64,000 bases of DNA from JACXVD01 sp020446665 (GTDB lineage Bacteria; Pseudomonadota; Alphaproteobacteria; Sphingomonadales; Sphingomonadaceae): positions 81,979 through 145,978 of the forward strand of contig JAWKXQ010000004.1 of assembly GCA_041396905.1 (NCBI GenBank). Direction: 5' to 3'. The position numbers and the translations under genes are program-made. Positions 8,489 through 15,415 of the stretch are shown here, piece by piece (position 1 is the stretch's first letter; each line of letters opens with the position of its first letter). The notes beneath the pieces were generated by a model. That model did not search any database. It saw nothing but the letters and a program-made list of their open reading frames with translations, and had not been told where the DNA came from.

Positions 8489-10111
8489 GTGTACCAGTCG
8501 CGCGCGCATGATGATGCCGCCATGGGCCCTGCGCAGGATGCAGGCGAAGGCTGGCGCGCGGCGGCGCTTACGCATTCGCAAATGGTCCCGGAAAAAGGCC
8601 CGAAAGTGCTGCAGCGCGCGCGCAGCTGGCGCGAACGGTTTGATGAATGGCGCTTCGCCACTTCCCAGAAACTGGACGGGCTGGATCTGGCCCCGGATCT
8701 TGCCAGCGAGATTGGCAGCAAGCGCTGGTTTCGCGGGCTGGGCACCATGCTCGGCCTGTCCGCCGTGGCGCTGGCATTCTGGCCGGATTTCGGCCCTCTG
8801 CAGGCTGCGCCGGCCATGGAAATTGACCGGCCCGTGCGCGATGAATTTCGCAGCCAGATGATCCTGCCGCTGGCGCTGGGTGCGGATAGTGGCCGCCATA
8901 TGGGTGCGACCGATGCCGTGATCCCGCTTAAGTCCGCACCGGAACGGCCCACGGTCGAACTACTGGCGACGCTGGTGAGAGGGGACAGTTTCGGGCGCAT
9001 GCTCCAGCGCGCCGGGGTTGGCTCCGGCGACGCTGCGCGGATCAGCGAACTGGTGGCAGGCGCGATCCCGCTTTCCGATATCGAACCGGGCACACAGGTA
9101 GACATCATCCTCGGGCGTCGCCCTCAGCCGGGCGCATCGCGTCCGCTGGACAGTCTCTCTTTCCGCGCGCGGTTTGATCTTGAGCTGGCGATCAGCCGTG
9201 CGGGCGGCGCATTGGCGCTGGAACGCCGCCCGATCCGGGTGGACGAAACACCGCTGCGTATTCGCGGCACTGTCGGCGGCAGCCTCTATCGTTCAGCCCG
9301 CGCGGCTGGGGCGCCTGCTACAGCAGTGCAGCAATATCTGGAAACCGTGGGCGAGCATCTCGACCTCGACAGCGCGCTCCGTTCCAGCGATACTTTCGAC
9401 ATTATCATCTCCTATCGCCGCGCTGCCACCGGCGAAGTACAGGCCGGCCGCCTGCTTTATGCCGGGATCGAACGCGACGGGAAGCCGCGCACGCAATTGA
9501 TGCGCTGGGGCAGCGAAGGCCGCTTTTTCGAAGCCTCTGGCGTAGGTGAACAGCGCAATGGCCTGCTTTCGCCCGTGCCGGGCAGCGTGTCTTCGCGCTA
9601 TGGCATGCGGCGTCACCCGATCCTGGGCTATCGCCGGATGCATCGGGGGCAGGATTATCGCGCCAGCTATGGCACGCCAATCGTGGCGGTCAGCGATGGC
9701 CGCGTGTCGGGCGCCGGGCGCATGGGCGGCTGCGGCATTGCCGTGCGGCTGAGCCATGGCGGCGGGCTGGAAACGCGCTATTGCCATATGAGCCGTCTGG
9801 CCGTGCGCGGCGGGCAATCGGTCCGGCGCGGGCAGGTGATAGGCTATGTCGGCTCGACCGGCCTCTCCACCGGGGCGCATCTCCATTATGAAATGTATCG
9901 CGGCGGCCAGTCGGTCGATCCGGCCTCTGTCCGCTATGTCACCCGCGCGCAATTGAGCGGTGAGGAATTGCGCGCTTTCCGCGCCTCGCTGGACAAGCTC
10001 AAGACGGTTGAACCCGGCGCTGCGCTCGCTTCGCTTGCCCCGCGCGAAACGGAACAGGCAGAGCCGGAGCGCGAGATCGAAAAAGTCGCCAATCCGCGCA
10101 AGCTGCGCTGA
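8489..10111 (+). CDS. M23 family metallopeptidase, membrane-anchored
   Basis: A 540-residue predicted peptidoglycan endopeptidase. Residues 1-80 are cytoplasmic; a single membrane segment lies around 85-105 (GLGTMLGLSAVALAFWPDF); a periplasmic OapA/LysM-like region follows; and the M23 domain occupies roughly 360-500. The zinc ligands are present: H385 and D389 in HRGQD, and H466 in HLH, with an HMS segment between them, so it should be active. The GTG start at 8489 follows AAGGAG at ideal spacing. A perfect CtrA box upstream suggests cell-cycle-timed expression, in keeping with a role in division or cell separation. Confidence 0.88.
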   Translation: MYQSRAHDDAAMGPAQDAGEGWRAAALTHSQMVPEKGPKVLQRARSWRERFDEWRFATSQKLDGLDLAPDLASEIGSKRWFRGLGTMLGLSAVALAFWPDFGPLQAAPAMEIDRPVRDEFRSQMILPLALGADSGRHMGATDAVIPLKSAPERPTVELLATLVRGDSFGRMLQRAGVGSGDAARISELVAGAIPLSDIEPGTQVDIILGRRPQPGASRPLDSLSFRARFDLELAISRAGGALALERRPIRVDETPLRIRGTVGGSLYRSARAAGAPATAVQQYLETVGEHLDLDSALRSSDTFDIIISYRRAATGEVQAGRLLYAGIERDGKPRTQLMRWGSEGRFFEASGVGEQRNGLLSPVPGSVSSRYGMRRHPILGYRRMHRGQDYRASYGTPIVAVSDGRVSGAGRMGGCGIAVRLSHGGGLETRYCHMSRLAVRGGQSVRRGQVIGYVGSTGLSTGAHLHYEMYRGGQSVDPASVRYVTRAQLSGEELRAFRASLDKLKTVEPGAALASLAPRETEQAEPEREIEKVANPRKLR

Positions 10112-10150
10112 TTGATTGAACCTCCACGCCAATTCCGGCAGACCACGGCC

Positions 10151-11146
10151 ATGACAGCTTCCTATCCCGCCATCCGCCTGCGCCGCACCCGTGCCCATGG
10201 GTGGAGTCGTGCGCTCCACCGCGAACATGTACTGACCCCGGCAGAGCTGATCTGGCCGCTCTTTGTCACAGAGGGCGAAGGGGTGGAGCAACCCGTTGCG
10301 TCGCTGCCCGGTGTCTCGCGCTGGTCGGTCGATCTGATTGTGGCCCGCGCGAAGGAAGCGGTGGCGCTGGGCATCCCCTGCCTTGCGCTGTTCCCCAATA
10401 CACAGCCGGAACGCCGCAGCGAGCGGGGCGAGGAAGCGCTCAATCCCGACAATCTCATGTGCCGCGCAATTCGCGCGATCAAGGACGCTTGCGGGAATGA
10501 TATCGGCGTGCTGACTGACGTCGCGCTCGATCCCTATACCAGCCATGGCCAGGACGGGTTGGTGGATGATGATGGCTATGTCCTCAATGACGCCACGATG
10601 GAAATTCTGGTGGGTCAGGCGCTTAATCAGGCGGCGGCGGGTGCGGATATCATTGCGCCGTCGGACATGATGGACGGGCGCGTTGGCGCCATTCGTGCGG
10701 CATTGGAGGCAGATCGTCACGCCAATGTGCAGGTGATGGCCTATGCCGCCAAATATGCCTCGGCCTTTTATGGTCCGTTCCGTGACGCCGTGGGCTCGGG
10801 CGGTCTGCTGAAAGGGGACAAGAAAAGCTACCAGATGGATCCGGCCAATTCAGAGGAAGCCCTGCGCGAAGTCGCGCTGGATATTGCCGAAGGGGCTGAC
10901 AGCGTGATGGTAAAACCGGGCCTGCCCTATCTCGATATTGTCCGCCGGGTGAAGGAGCGCTTCGAAGTGCCGGTCTTCGCCTATCAGGTAAGCGGCGAAT
11001 ATGCGATGATCGAAGCGGCGGTTGCGGCGGGTGCGGCAGACCGTGACGCGCTGGTGCTGGAGACTTTGCTGTCTTTCCGCCGTGCGGGATGCAGCGGTGT
11101 GTTGACCTACCATGCCGCGCATGCGGCTCGGCTGCTGAATGGCTGA
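10151..11146 (+). CDS. hemB: delta-aminolevulinic acid dehydratase (porphobilinogen synthase)
   Basis: A 331-residue enzyme that condenses two 5-aminolevulinate molecules into porphobilinogen for haem and related tetrapyrroles. Schiff-base lysines are K201 in AYAAKYASAFYGPF and K255 in VMVKPGLPY. The metal loop reads TDVALDPYTSHGQDG, with Asp in place of the three zinc-binding cysteines, so this is the Mg-type enzyme of the Pseudomonas/Rhodobacter class. The start at ATG 10151 matches the family; the frame is open from 10112 without a good start. The stop overlaps the next gene by 8 bases, opening a run of tightly coupled genes. Confidence 0.95.
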   Translation: MTASYPAIRLRRTRAHGWSRALHREHVLTPAELIWPLFVTEGEGVEQPVASLPGVSRWSVDLIVARAKEAVALGIPCLALFPNTQPERRSERGEEALNPDNLMCRAIRAIKDACGNDIGVLTDVALDPYTSHGQDGLVDDDGYVLNDATMEILVGQALNQAAAGADIIAPSDMMDGRVGAIRAALEADRHANVQVMAYAAKYASAFYGPFRDAVGSGGLLKGDKKSYQMDPANSEEALREVALDIAEGADSVMVKPGLPYLDIVRRVKERFEVPVFAYQVSGEYAMIEAAVAAGAADRDALVLETLLSFRRAGCSGVLTYHAAHAARLLNG

Positions 11147-11696
11147 CATCCACCACGAAACCGTGCGGCTGATCCTGCGCGACTGGCAGGATGGCGACTG
11201 GGAGCCGTTCTGGCGGCACACCAACACGCCTGCCGTCATGCGCTGGCTGGGCGGGGTATGTGATGACGCCAAGAGGGAGGCCGCACAGGCCCGGCTGTTA
11301 TCCTACAAGCGGGATCATGGCTTCACCTTCTGGGCGGTAGAACGCAAGGAAGACAAGGCGTTACTCGGATTTTGCGGGCTCAAGCGCAGCAATCAGGCGG
11401 GCGGGCCACAAGGCATGATGGAAGTGGGCTGGCGCCTGCGCGAAGATGCCTGGGGGCAGGGCTATGCCAGAGAAGCTGCCAGCGCGGCGCTCGATCTGGC
11501 GTTTGAGCAGTTTGGTGCGGAAGAGGTGATTGCGCTCACGGTCCAGGGCAATGCTCCCAGCTGGGGGCTGATGCTGCGGTTGGGCATGAAACGGCGCGAA
11601 GATCTCGATTTCGACAATGACGAATTCGACGTCGAGACCGGACGGATTATTGTTTATTCGATCAGCCAGCGCGACTGGCACAGGGGGGCTGCATGA
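11139..11696 (+). CDS. GNAT N-acetyltransferase (RimJ/RimL-like)
   Basis: A 185-residue GNAT-fold acyltransferase. It begins with the RimJ/RimL-type HETVRLILRDWQDGDWEPFW, and has the acetyl-CoA pyrophosphate loop WGQGYAREA near residues 108-116 followed by an AALDLAFEQFGAEEV helix. Such proteins acetylate ribosomal protein N-termini or small amines; the substrate here is unknown. Its start lies within the end of hemB and its stop overlaps the next start (ATGA), so the block is probably co-translated. Confidence 0.85.
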   Translation: MADIHHETVRLILRDWQDGDWEPFWRHTNTPAVMRWLGGVCDDAKREAAQARLLSYKRDHGFTFWAVERKEDKALLGFCGLKRSNQAGGPQGMMEVGWRLREDAWGQGYAREAASAALDLAFEQFGAEEVIALTVQGNAPSWGLMLRLGMKRREDLDFDNDEFDVETGRIIVYSISQRDWHRGAA

Positions 11697-13915
11697 CGCG
11701 GACAACGCGCACTGCATTATTTGTCGTGACTATCCTGACGGGCAGCTTCCTGCTGTTCCTCGTACAGCCGCTGGTGGCGCGCATGGCGCTGCCGCTGCTG
11801 GGCGGTGCGCCCAATGTCTGGAACAGCGCGATGCTGGTCTATCAGGCGCTGTTGCTGGGCGGCTATGCCTATGCGCATTTCCTGTCGCGCTGGCCGCTGA
11901 AGCGGCAGGCGATGGTGCATGTGGCTTTGCTGGCACTGGCCGGCCTGACCTTGCCGATTGCTCTGGCCGATCTTTCCCCGCCGCAGCCAGGTTGGGAGGC
12001 GCTGTGGGTCCCGGCCTTGCTCGCGCTCACGATTGGCCCAGTCTTCTTCCTCGTTTCCGCGCAGGCCCCGCTGATGCAGCGCTGGTTCGCGGCGGATGAA
12101 AGCGCGGGTGATCCCTACTGGCTCTATGCCGCGTCCAATATTGGCAGCTTTGCCGGTTTGCTCAGCTATCCGCTGCTGTTCGAGCCGGGCCTGTCGCTGC
12201 GTTCGCAAAGCCTTGTCTGGACCGTGCTCTATGCCGGTCTTGTCCTGCTGGTTGCAGCCGTGGCGGCAGCGCGCTGGCGGGCTGAGCCTGCTGTAGCCGT
12301 CGAGACTGATGCCACCACGACGCCAAGGGAACCGCTTGGAACAAAACGCATTTTGCTCTGGCTCGCGCTGGCTGCCGTGCCTTCGGGGCTGATGCTGTCG
12401 ACGACCACCCATCTCACCACCGACATTGTGGCCATGCCGCTGTTGTGGGTCATCCCGCTGGGACTCTATCTGCTCAGCTATGTCCCGGCCTTTGCCGCCA
12501 ACCGCACAGTGACACGGGCGATTTCCTACATCGCTCCGCTGGTGGTGGTGCTGGCAGGCAGCCTTGCCATGGTCAGCCAGGGCAGTGCCGACATGATGGG
12601 CGCGCTGGCGGCGATCGTGATGCTGTTCGTGGTGGCGGTGGCTCTTCACGGTCGAATGTATGACACGCGGCCGGACGCGTCGCAGCTCACCGCCTTTTAC
12701 CTGATCATGTCCGCCGGTGGCGCATTGGGCGGGCTGTTTACCGCGCTGGTTGCTCCGCTCGTGTTTGACTGGGTGTGGGAACACGCAATGCTGGTGCTTG
12801 CCGCGGCTATCCTGTTGCCCGGCATGAAGTGGCTTGACTGGATGGAGCGGCTGGGCTGGCGCAAGGTCCTGCGCCTGGCGGTGATCCTCGCCTGTCTGAT
12901 CATTGCGCTGCAATTGAGTACAAAGATTTATGGCGAAATCTATTACGGGGACCAGCGGCTGGTGTGGGCGCTGACCGGAGTGATCGCCGTAGCGGCCATG
13001 CTGGTCTTTGCCCATCGCTGGGCCTTTGTCGCGATCCTTGGCGTTCTGATGCTGTCTCATGGCGGCATTGATACGCTGCAGACATCCTATAATGGCCTGC
13101 GCAGCCGTTCCTATTTCGGGATCTATACGATCCGCGAATTCGCCGATACGCAGGTGCGCACGCTGGCCCATGGCACCACCATGCATGGCAAGCAGCATGT
13201 CGAGCCGGAACGCGCGCTGGAGCCGACCAGCTATTACACTGCAACCTCCGGTGTCGGCCTCACTCTCGCCAATGCCGGCAAGATCTATGGCAAGGGCGCA
13301 AGGGTGGGCGTGGTCGGCCTGGGGGCGGGCACTCTCGCCTGCTATCGCGAGCCGGACCAGACCTATGATTTCTTTGAAATCGACCCGGCGATCCTCGCCT
13401 ATAGCGAATCCGGCACTTTCACTTTCATGAAAGCCTGCGCGCCGGATGCGGTCACGCATATTGGCGATGCCCGGCTGAAACTGGACGAAATGCCAAAGGG
13501 CACGTTTGATGTGCTGGTGATCGATGCCTTCTCGTCAGATGCGATCCCGCTGCATCTCATCACGCAGGAAGCGATTGATACCTATCAGAAAGCGCTGAAG
13601 CCTGACGGGTTGCTGCTGTTCCATATCTCCAACCGCTATATCGACCTTAATCCGGTCCTCTCGGCGGCGGCGCAGGAACGCGGCTGGGAAATGCGCATTC
13701 GTGACGATATTGCCGAGGAAGGCGATGATCCTACCAAGGCTCCGTCTGACTGGGTCGTTACCAGCCCGGATGCAAAACGGATCGAACAATTGCTGGAACT
13801 GAGCAAGGATCGCGTTTGGGTGCGGCTGGCGGTGACAGAGGATCCGGCATGGACGGATGATTATGCGTCGATCCTGCCTTTCATTCGCTGGGAAAACATG
13901 CTTTCCAAACATTGA
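11693..13915 (+). CDS. fused MFS-like membrane protein / spermidine-synthase-like methyltransferase fold
   Basis: A 740-residue fusion. The first 450 residues carry about a dozen hydrophobic helices in an MFS-like arrangement. The C-terminal 250 residues are a spermidine-synthase-type Rossmann domain, with VGVVGLGAGTLACY as the nucleotide loop, FFEIDPAI as the acidic strand, and LDVLVIDAF-like later (FDVLVIDAFSSDAIPLHL). Family members are common in bacteria, often annotated as spermidine synthases, but lack a proven polyamine activity. It overlaps both neighbours by one to four bases and probably forms an operon with hemB. Confidence 0.82.
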   Translation: MTRTTRTALFVVTILTGSFLLFLVQPLVARMALPLLGGAPNVWNSAMLVYQALLLGGYAYAHFLSRWPLKRQAMVHVALLALAGLTLPIALADLSPPQPGWEALWVPALLALTIGPVFFLVSAQAPLMQRWFAADESAGDPYWLYAASNIGSFAGLLSYPLLFEPGLSLRSQSLVWTVLYAGLVLLVAAVAAARWRAEPAVAVETDATTTPREPLGTKRILLWLALAAVPSGLMLSTTTHLTTDIVAMPLLWVIPLGLYLLSYVPAFAANRTVTRAISYIAPLVVVLAGSLAMVSQGSADMMGALAAIVMLFVVAVALHGRMYDTRPDASQLTAFYLIMSAGGALGGLFTALVAPLVFDWVWEHAMLVLAAAILLPGMKWLDWMERLGWRKVLRLAVILACLIIALQLSTKIYGEIYYGDQRLVWALTGVIAVAAMLVFAHRWAFVAILGVLMLSHGGIDTLQTSYNGLRSRSYFGIYTIREFADTQVRTLAHGTTMHGKQHVEPERALEPTSYYTATSGVGLTLANAGKIYGKGARVGVVGLGAGTLACYREPDQTYDFFEIDPAILAYSESGTFTFMKACAPDAVTHIGDARLKLDEMPKGTFDVLVIDAFSSDAIPLHLITQEAIDTYQKALKPDGLLLFHISNRYIDLNPVLSAAAQERGWEMRIRDDIAEEGDDPTKAPSDWVVTSPDAKRIEQLLELSKDRVWVRLAVTEDPAWTDDYASILPFIRWENMLSKH

Positions 13916-14499
13916 TGAACACATACAGACCAGACGTTTCGATCATTCCCATCCACGGGAAGACTCCGCGTATCCACGACAGCGCCTTTATCGCGCCCGG
14001 GTGCCGCATCATTGGTGATGTGGAAATTGGGCCGGACAGCTCCGTGTGGTATAATTGTGTGATCCGGGGCGATGTGAACCGGATCGTGATCGGCGCGCGC
14101 AGCAATATTCAGGACGGGACCGTCATCCATTGCGATTCGCCCAGCCCGCGCGATCCGGGTGGTTTTCCAACCACGATTGGCGATGATGTGCTGATCGGCC
14201 ACAATGCGATGGTCCATGGCTGCACGCTGGAGGATCGCGCTTTCGTCGGCCTTTCCGCCACGGTGATGAATGGCTGCGTGATCGAAGGCGACGCCATGCT
14301 GGCGGCAGGCGCGATGCTGACACAGGGCAAGCATATGAAGGCGCGCGAATTATGGGCTGGGGCGCCAGCCAGGCTCCTGCGCGAACTGCCTGATGCCGCG
14401 ATTGCGGACATGCGGCTGGGCGTGGCGCATTATGTCGAAAATGCCAAACGCCACGCAGCGGCGATTGCTGCGATGGACAATGGCGCGGCCAAAAGCTGA
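13915..14499 (+). CDS. gamma-class carbonic anhydrase family protein
   Basis: A 194-residue left-handed beta-helix protein with hexapeptide repeats (for example VEIGPDSSVWYNCVIRGDV). The three zinc-site positions look present: His in TVIHCD and two His in IGHNAMVHGC, as in the CaiE/PaaY/YrdA branch. These proteins are hydratases or acyltransferase-like; actual carbonic anhydrase activity varies. The ATG at 13915 overlaps the previous stop by one base (TGATG); a TTG three bases earlier is less likely. It is followed by a DUF167 gene starting inside its end. Confidence 0.87.
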   Translation: MNTYRPDVSIIPIHGKTPRIHDSAFIAPGCRIIGDVEIGPDSSVWYNCVIRGDVNRIVIGARSNIQDGTVIHCDSPSPRDPGGFPTTIGDDVLIGHNAMVHGCTLEDRAFVGLSATVMNGCVIEGDAMLAAGAMLTQGKHMKARELWAGAPARLLRELPDAAIADMRLGVAHYVENAKRHAAAIAAMDNGAAKS

Positions 14500-14761
14500 T
14501 TTTCCGCCCGCTGAGGCAATTTGCGCTCTGGCAGATAGCGAAGGGCGGCTGGCCCTGCGCGTCACCCCCGGCGCGCGCAGCGAAGGGATCGAGCTGGGCG
14601 AGGGGGTCTTGCTGGTAAAAGTGCGGACCAGGCCGCAGGACGGCGCTGCCAATGAGGCGGTGTTGAAAATGCTGGCAAAATCGCTCGGCATTGCGACGTC
14701 ACGACTGCGCTTGTTGCGCGGCGCAACCGGGCGCGACAAGCTGGTGCAAATCGCGGATTAA
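14480..14761 (+). CDS. DUF167 (YggU-like) protein
   Basis: A 93-residue protein of the DUF167/YggU family: the core RLALRVTPGARSEGI, then VKVRTRPQDGAANEAVLKMLAKSLG, then LLRGATGRDKLVQI. The fold is known and the function is not. The ATG at 14480 lies 20 bases inside the carbonic anhydrase gene, so translation is probably coupled. The stop overlaps the convergent truncated haemoglobin gene by four bases. It closes the hemB-led run. Confidence 0.9.
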   Translation: MARPKADFPPAEAICALADSEGRLALRVTPGARSEGIELGEGVLLVKVRTRPQDGAANEAVLKMLAKSLGIATSRLRLLRGATGRDKLVQIAD

Positions 14762-15159
14762 TCGGAAGCGACCATCCCCATGGCCATCATGTCGATTCTT
14801 TCAGCCATGGCCTTGGCCAGATCCTTGTCCTCCGGCCCGCAATCGGCAATCGCGCGGGCCATGGCGTCGGCCCACTGATTGGCGACATCGCGCTGGATTC
14901 CCAGCCCGCGATGCGCGCTCATCATGCATTTGCCTGGATTCTGCTCGTGCCAGTCACGCGGGCCGCCTGCCCAGGCAGATAGCCAGCCTGCCAGCGAATC
15001 GCGCATGGGCTGCAGATCGGGCGCATGCATGGCGCGCAATTCGGCATATTGCGCGTCGCTATCCATCAGATCGTAAAAGCGATTGACGATCCGGGAGATA
15101 ACAGGTGCACCGCCCAGGGCTTCATAGGGCGTGCGCGGCGGTGCGGCTTCGGCATTCAT
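14758..15159 (-). CDS. group II-like truncated haemoglobin
   Basis: A 133-residue 2-on-2 globin. The pattern fits group II: Tyr29 at the B10 position (RFYDLMD), the FSGWxGGP-like segment LSAWAGGPRDW, proximal His83 in MSAHRGLGI, and Trp96 at the G8 position (VANQWADAM). Such globins bind oxygen or NO in the cytoplasm and are linked to detoxification or redox balance. The ATG at 15157-15159 follows a GGAGA; the frame remains open upstream but outside the family. A CRP/FNR-like half-site pair lies about 70 bases upstream of the start. Confidence 0.85.
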   Translation of the reverse strand: MNAEAAPPRTPYEALGGAPVISRIVNRFYDLMDSDAQYAELRAMHAPDLQPMRDSLAGWLSAWAGGPRDWHEQNPGKCMMSAHRGLGIQRDVANQWADAMARAIADCGPEDKDLAKAMAERIDMMAMGMVASD

Positions 15160-15224
15160 GTGGGGATTCTCCAGACAGGCAAGACTTGCGAGCCTTCTCA
15201 TGCAGGGAATTGGACGCAAGTGCT

Positions 15225-15239
15225 TTGATGTGACGCAAA
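15225..15239. promoter_or_regulatory. possible FNR/FixK-type site upstream of the truncated globin
   Basis: TTGAT GTGA CGCAA has the half-site spacing of CRP/FNR-family operators, with a good left half and a two-mismatch right half. The heptamer GACGCAA also occurs about 17 bases to the left. It lies 66-80 bases upstream of the globin start. Weak evidence; no regulator gene is nearby. Confidence 0.25.
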
Positions 15240-15256
15240 TTGCCGAAGCGATGGGA

Positions 15257-15395
15257 AGCAGCCCCTCATCCAACTCCGGCTAGTTCACCTTCGACAAGTT
15301 CAGGCTCACAAGCCTCCATATCCTTCTCCCCCGGGGAGAAGGATGGCGTAGCTTGCGAATGCAGTGAGCTAGCGAAGACTGGATGAGGGGCTGCT
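15257..15395. repeat. mosaic palindromic intergenic repeat
   Basis: A 139-base element bounded by a perfect 16-base inverted repeat (15257-15272 and 15380-15395, arm AGCAGCCCCTCATCCA). Inside are a 25-base near-perfect palindrome (15320-15344, arms ATCCTTCTCCCC / GGGGAGAAGGAT) and a TTCGACAAGTTCAGG segment typical of a different REP-like family. It fills the gap between the truncated globin and the end of clpA. It looks like two intergenic repeat families nested together and may also act as a transcription barrier. Confidence 0.7.
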
Positions 15396-15415
15396 CCCCT
15401 ACACCCAGAAAGCCC

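Noticed and set aside
9293..10720. A 475-codon frame opposite the M23 and hemB genes
   Set aside because: Shadow of two genes with clear catalytic motifs.
11717..13459. A 580-codon frame opposite the MFS/spermidine-synthase-like gene
   Set aside because: His/Gln/Arg-rich translation with no domain, typical of an antisense shadow.
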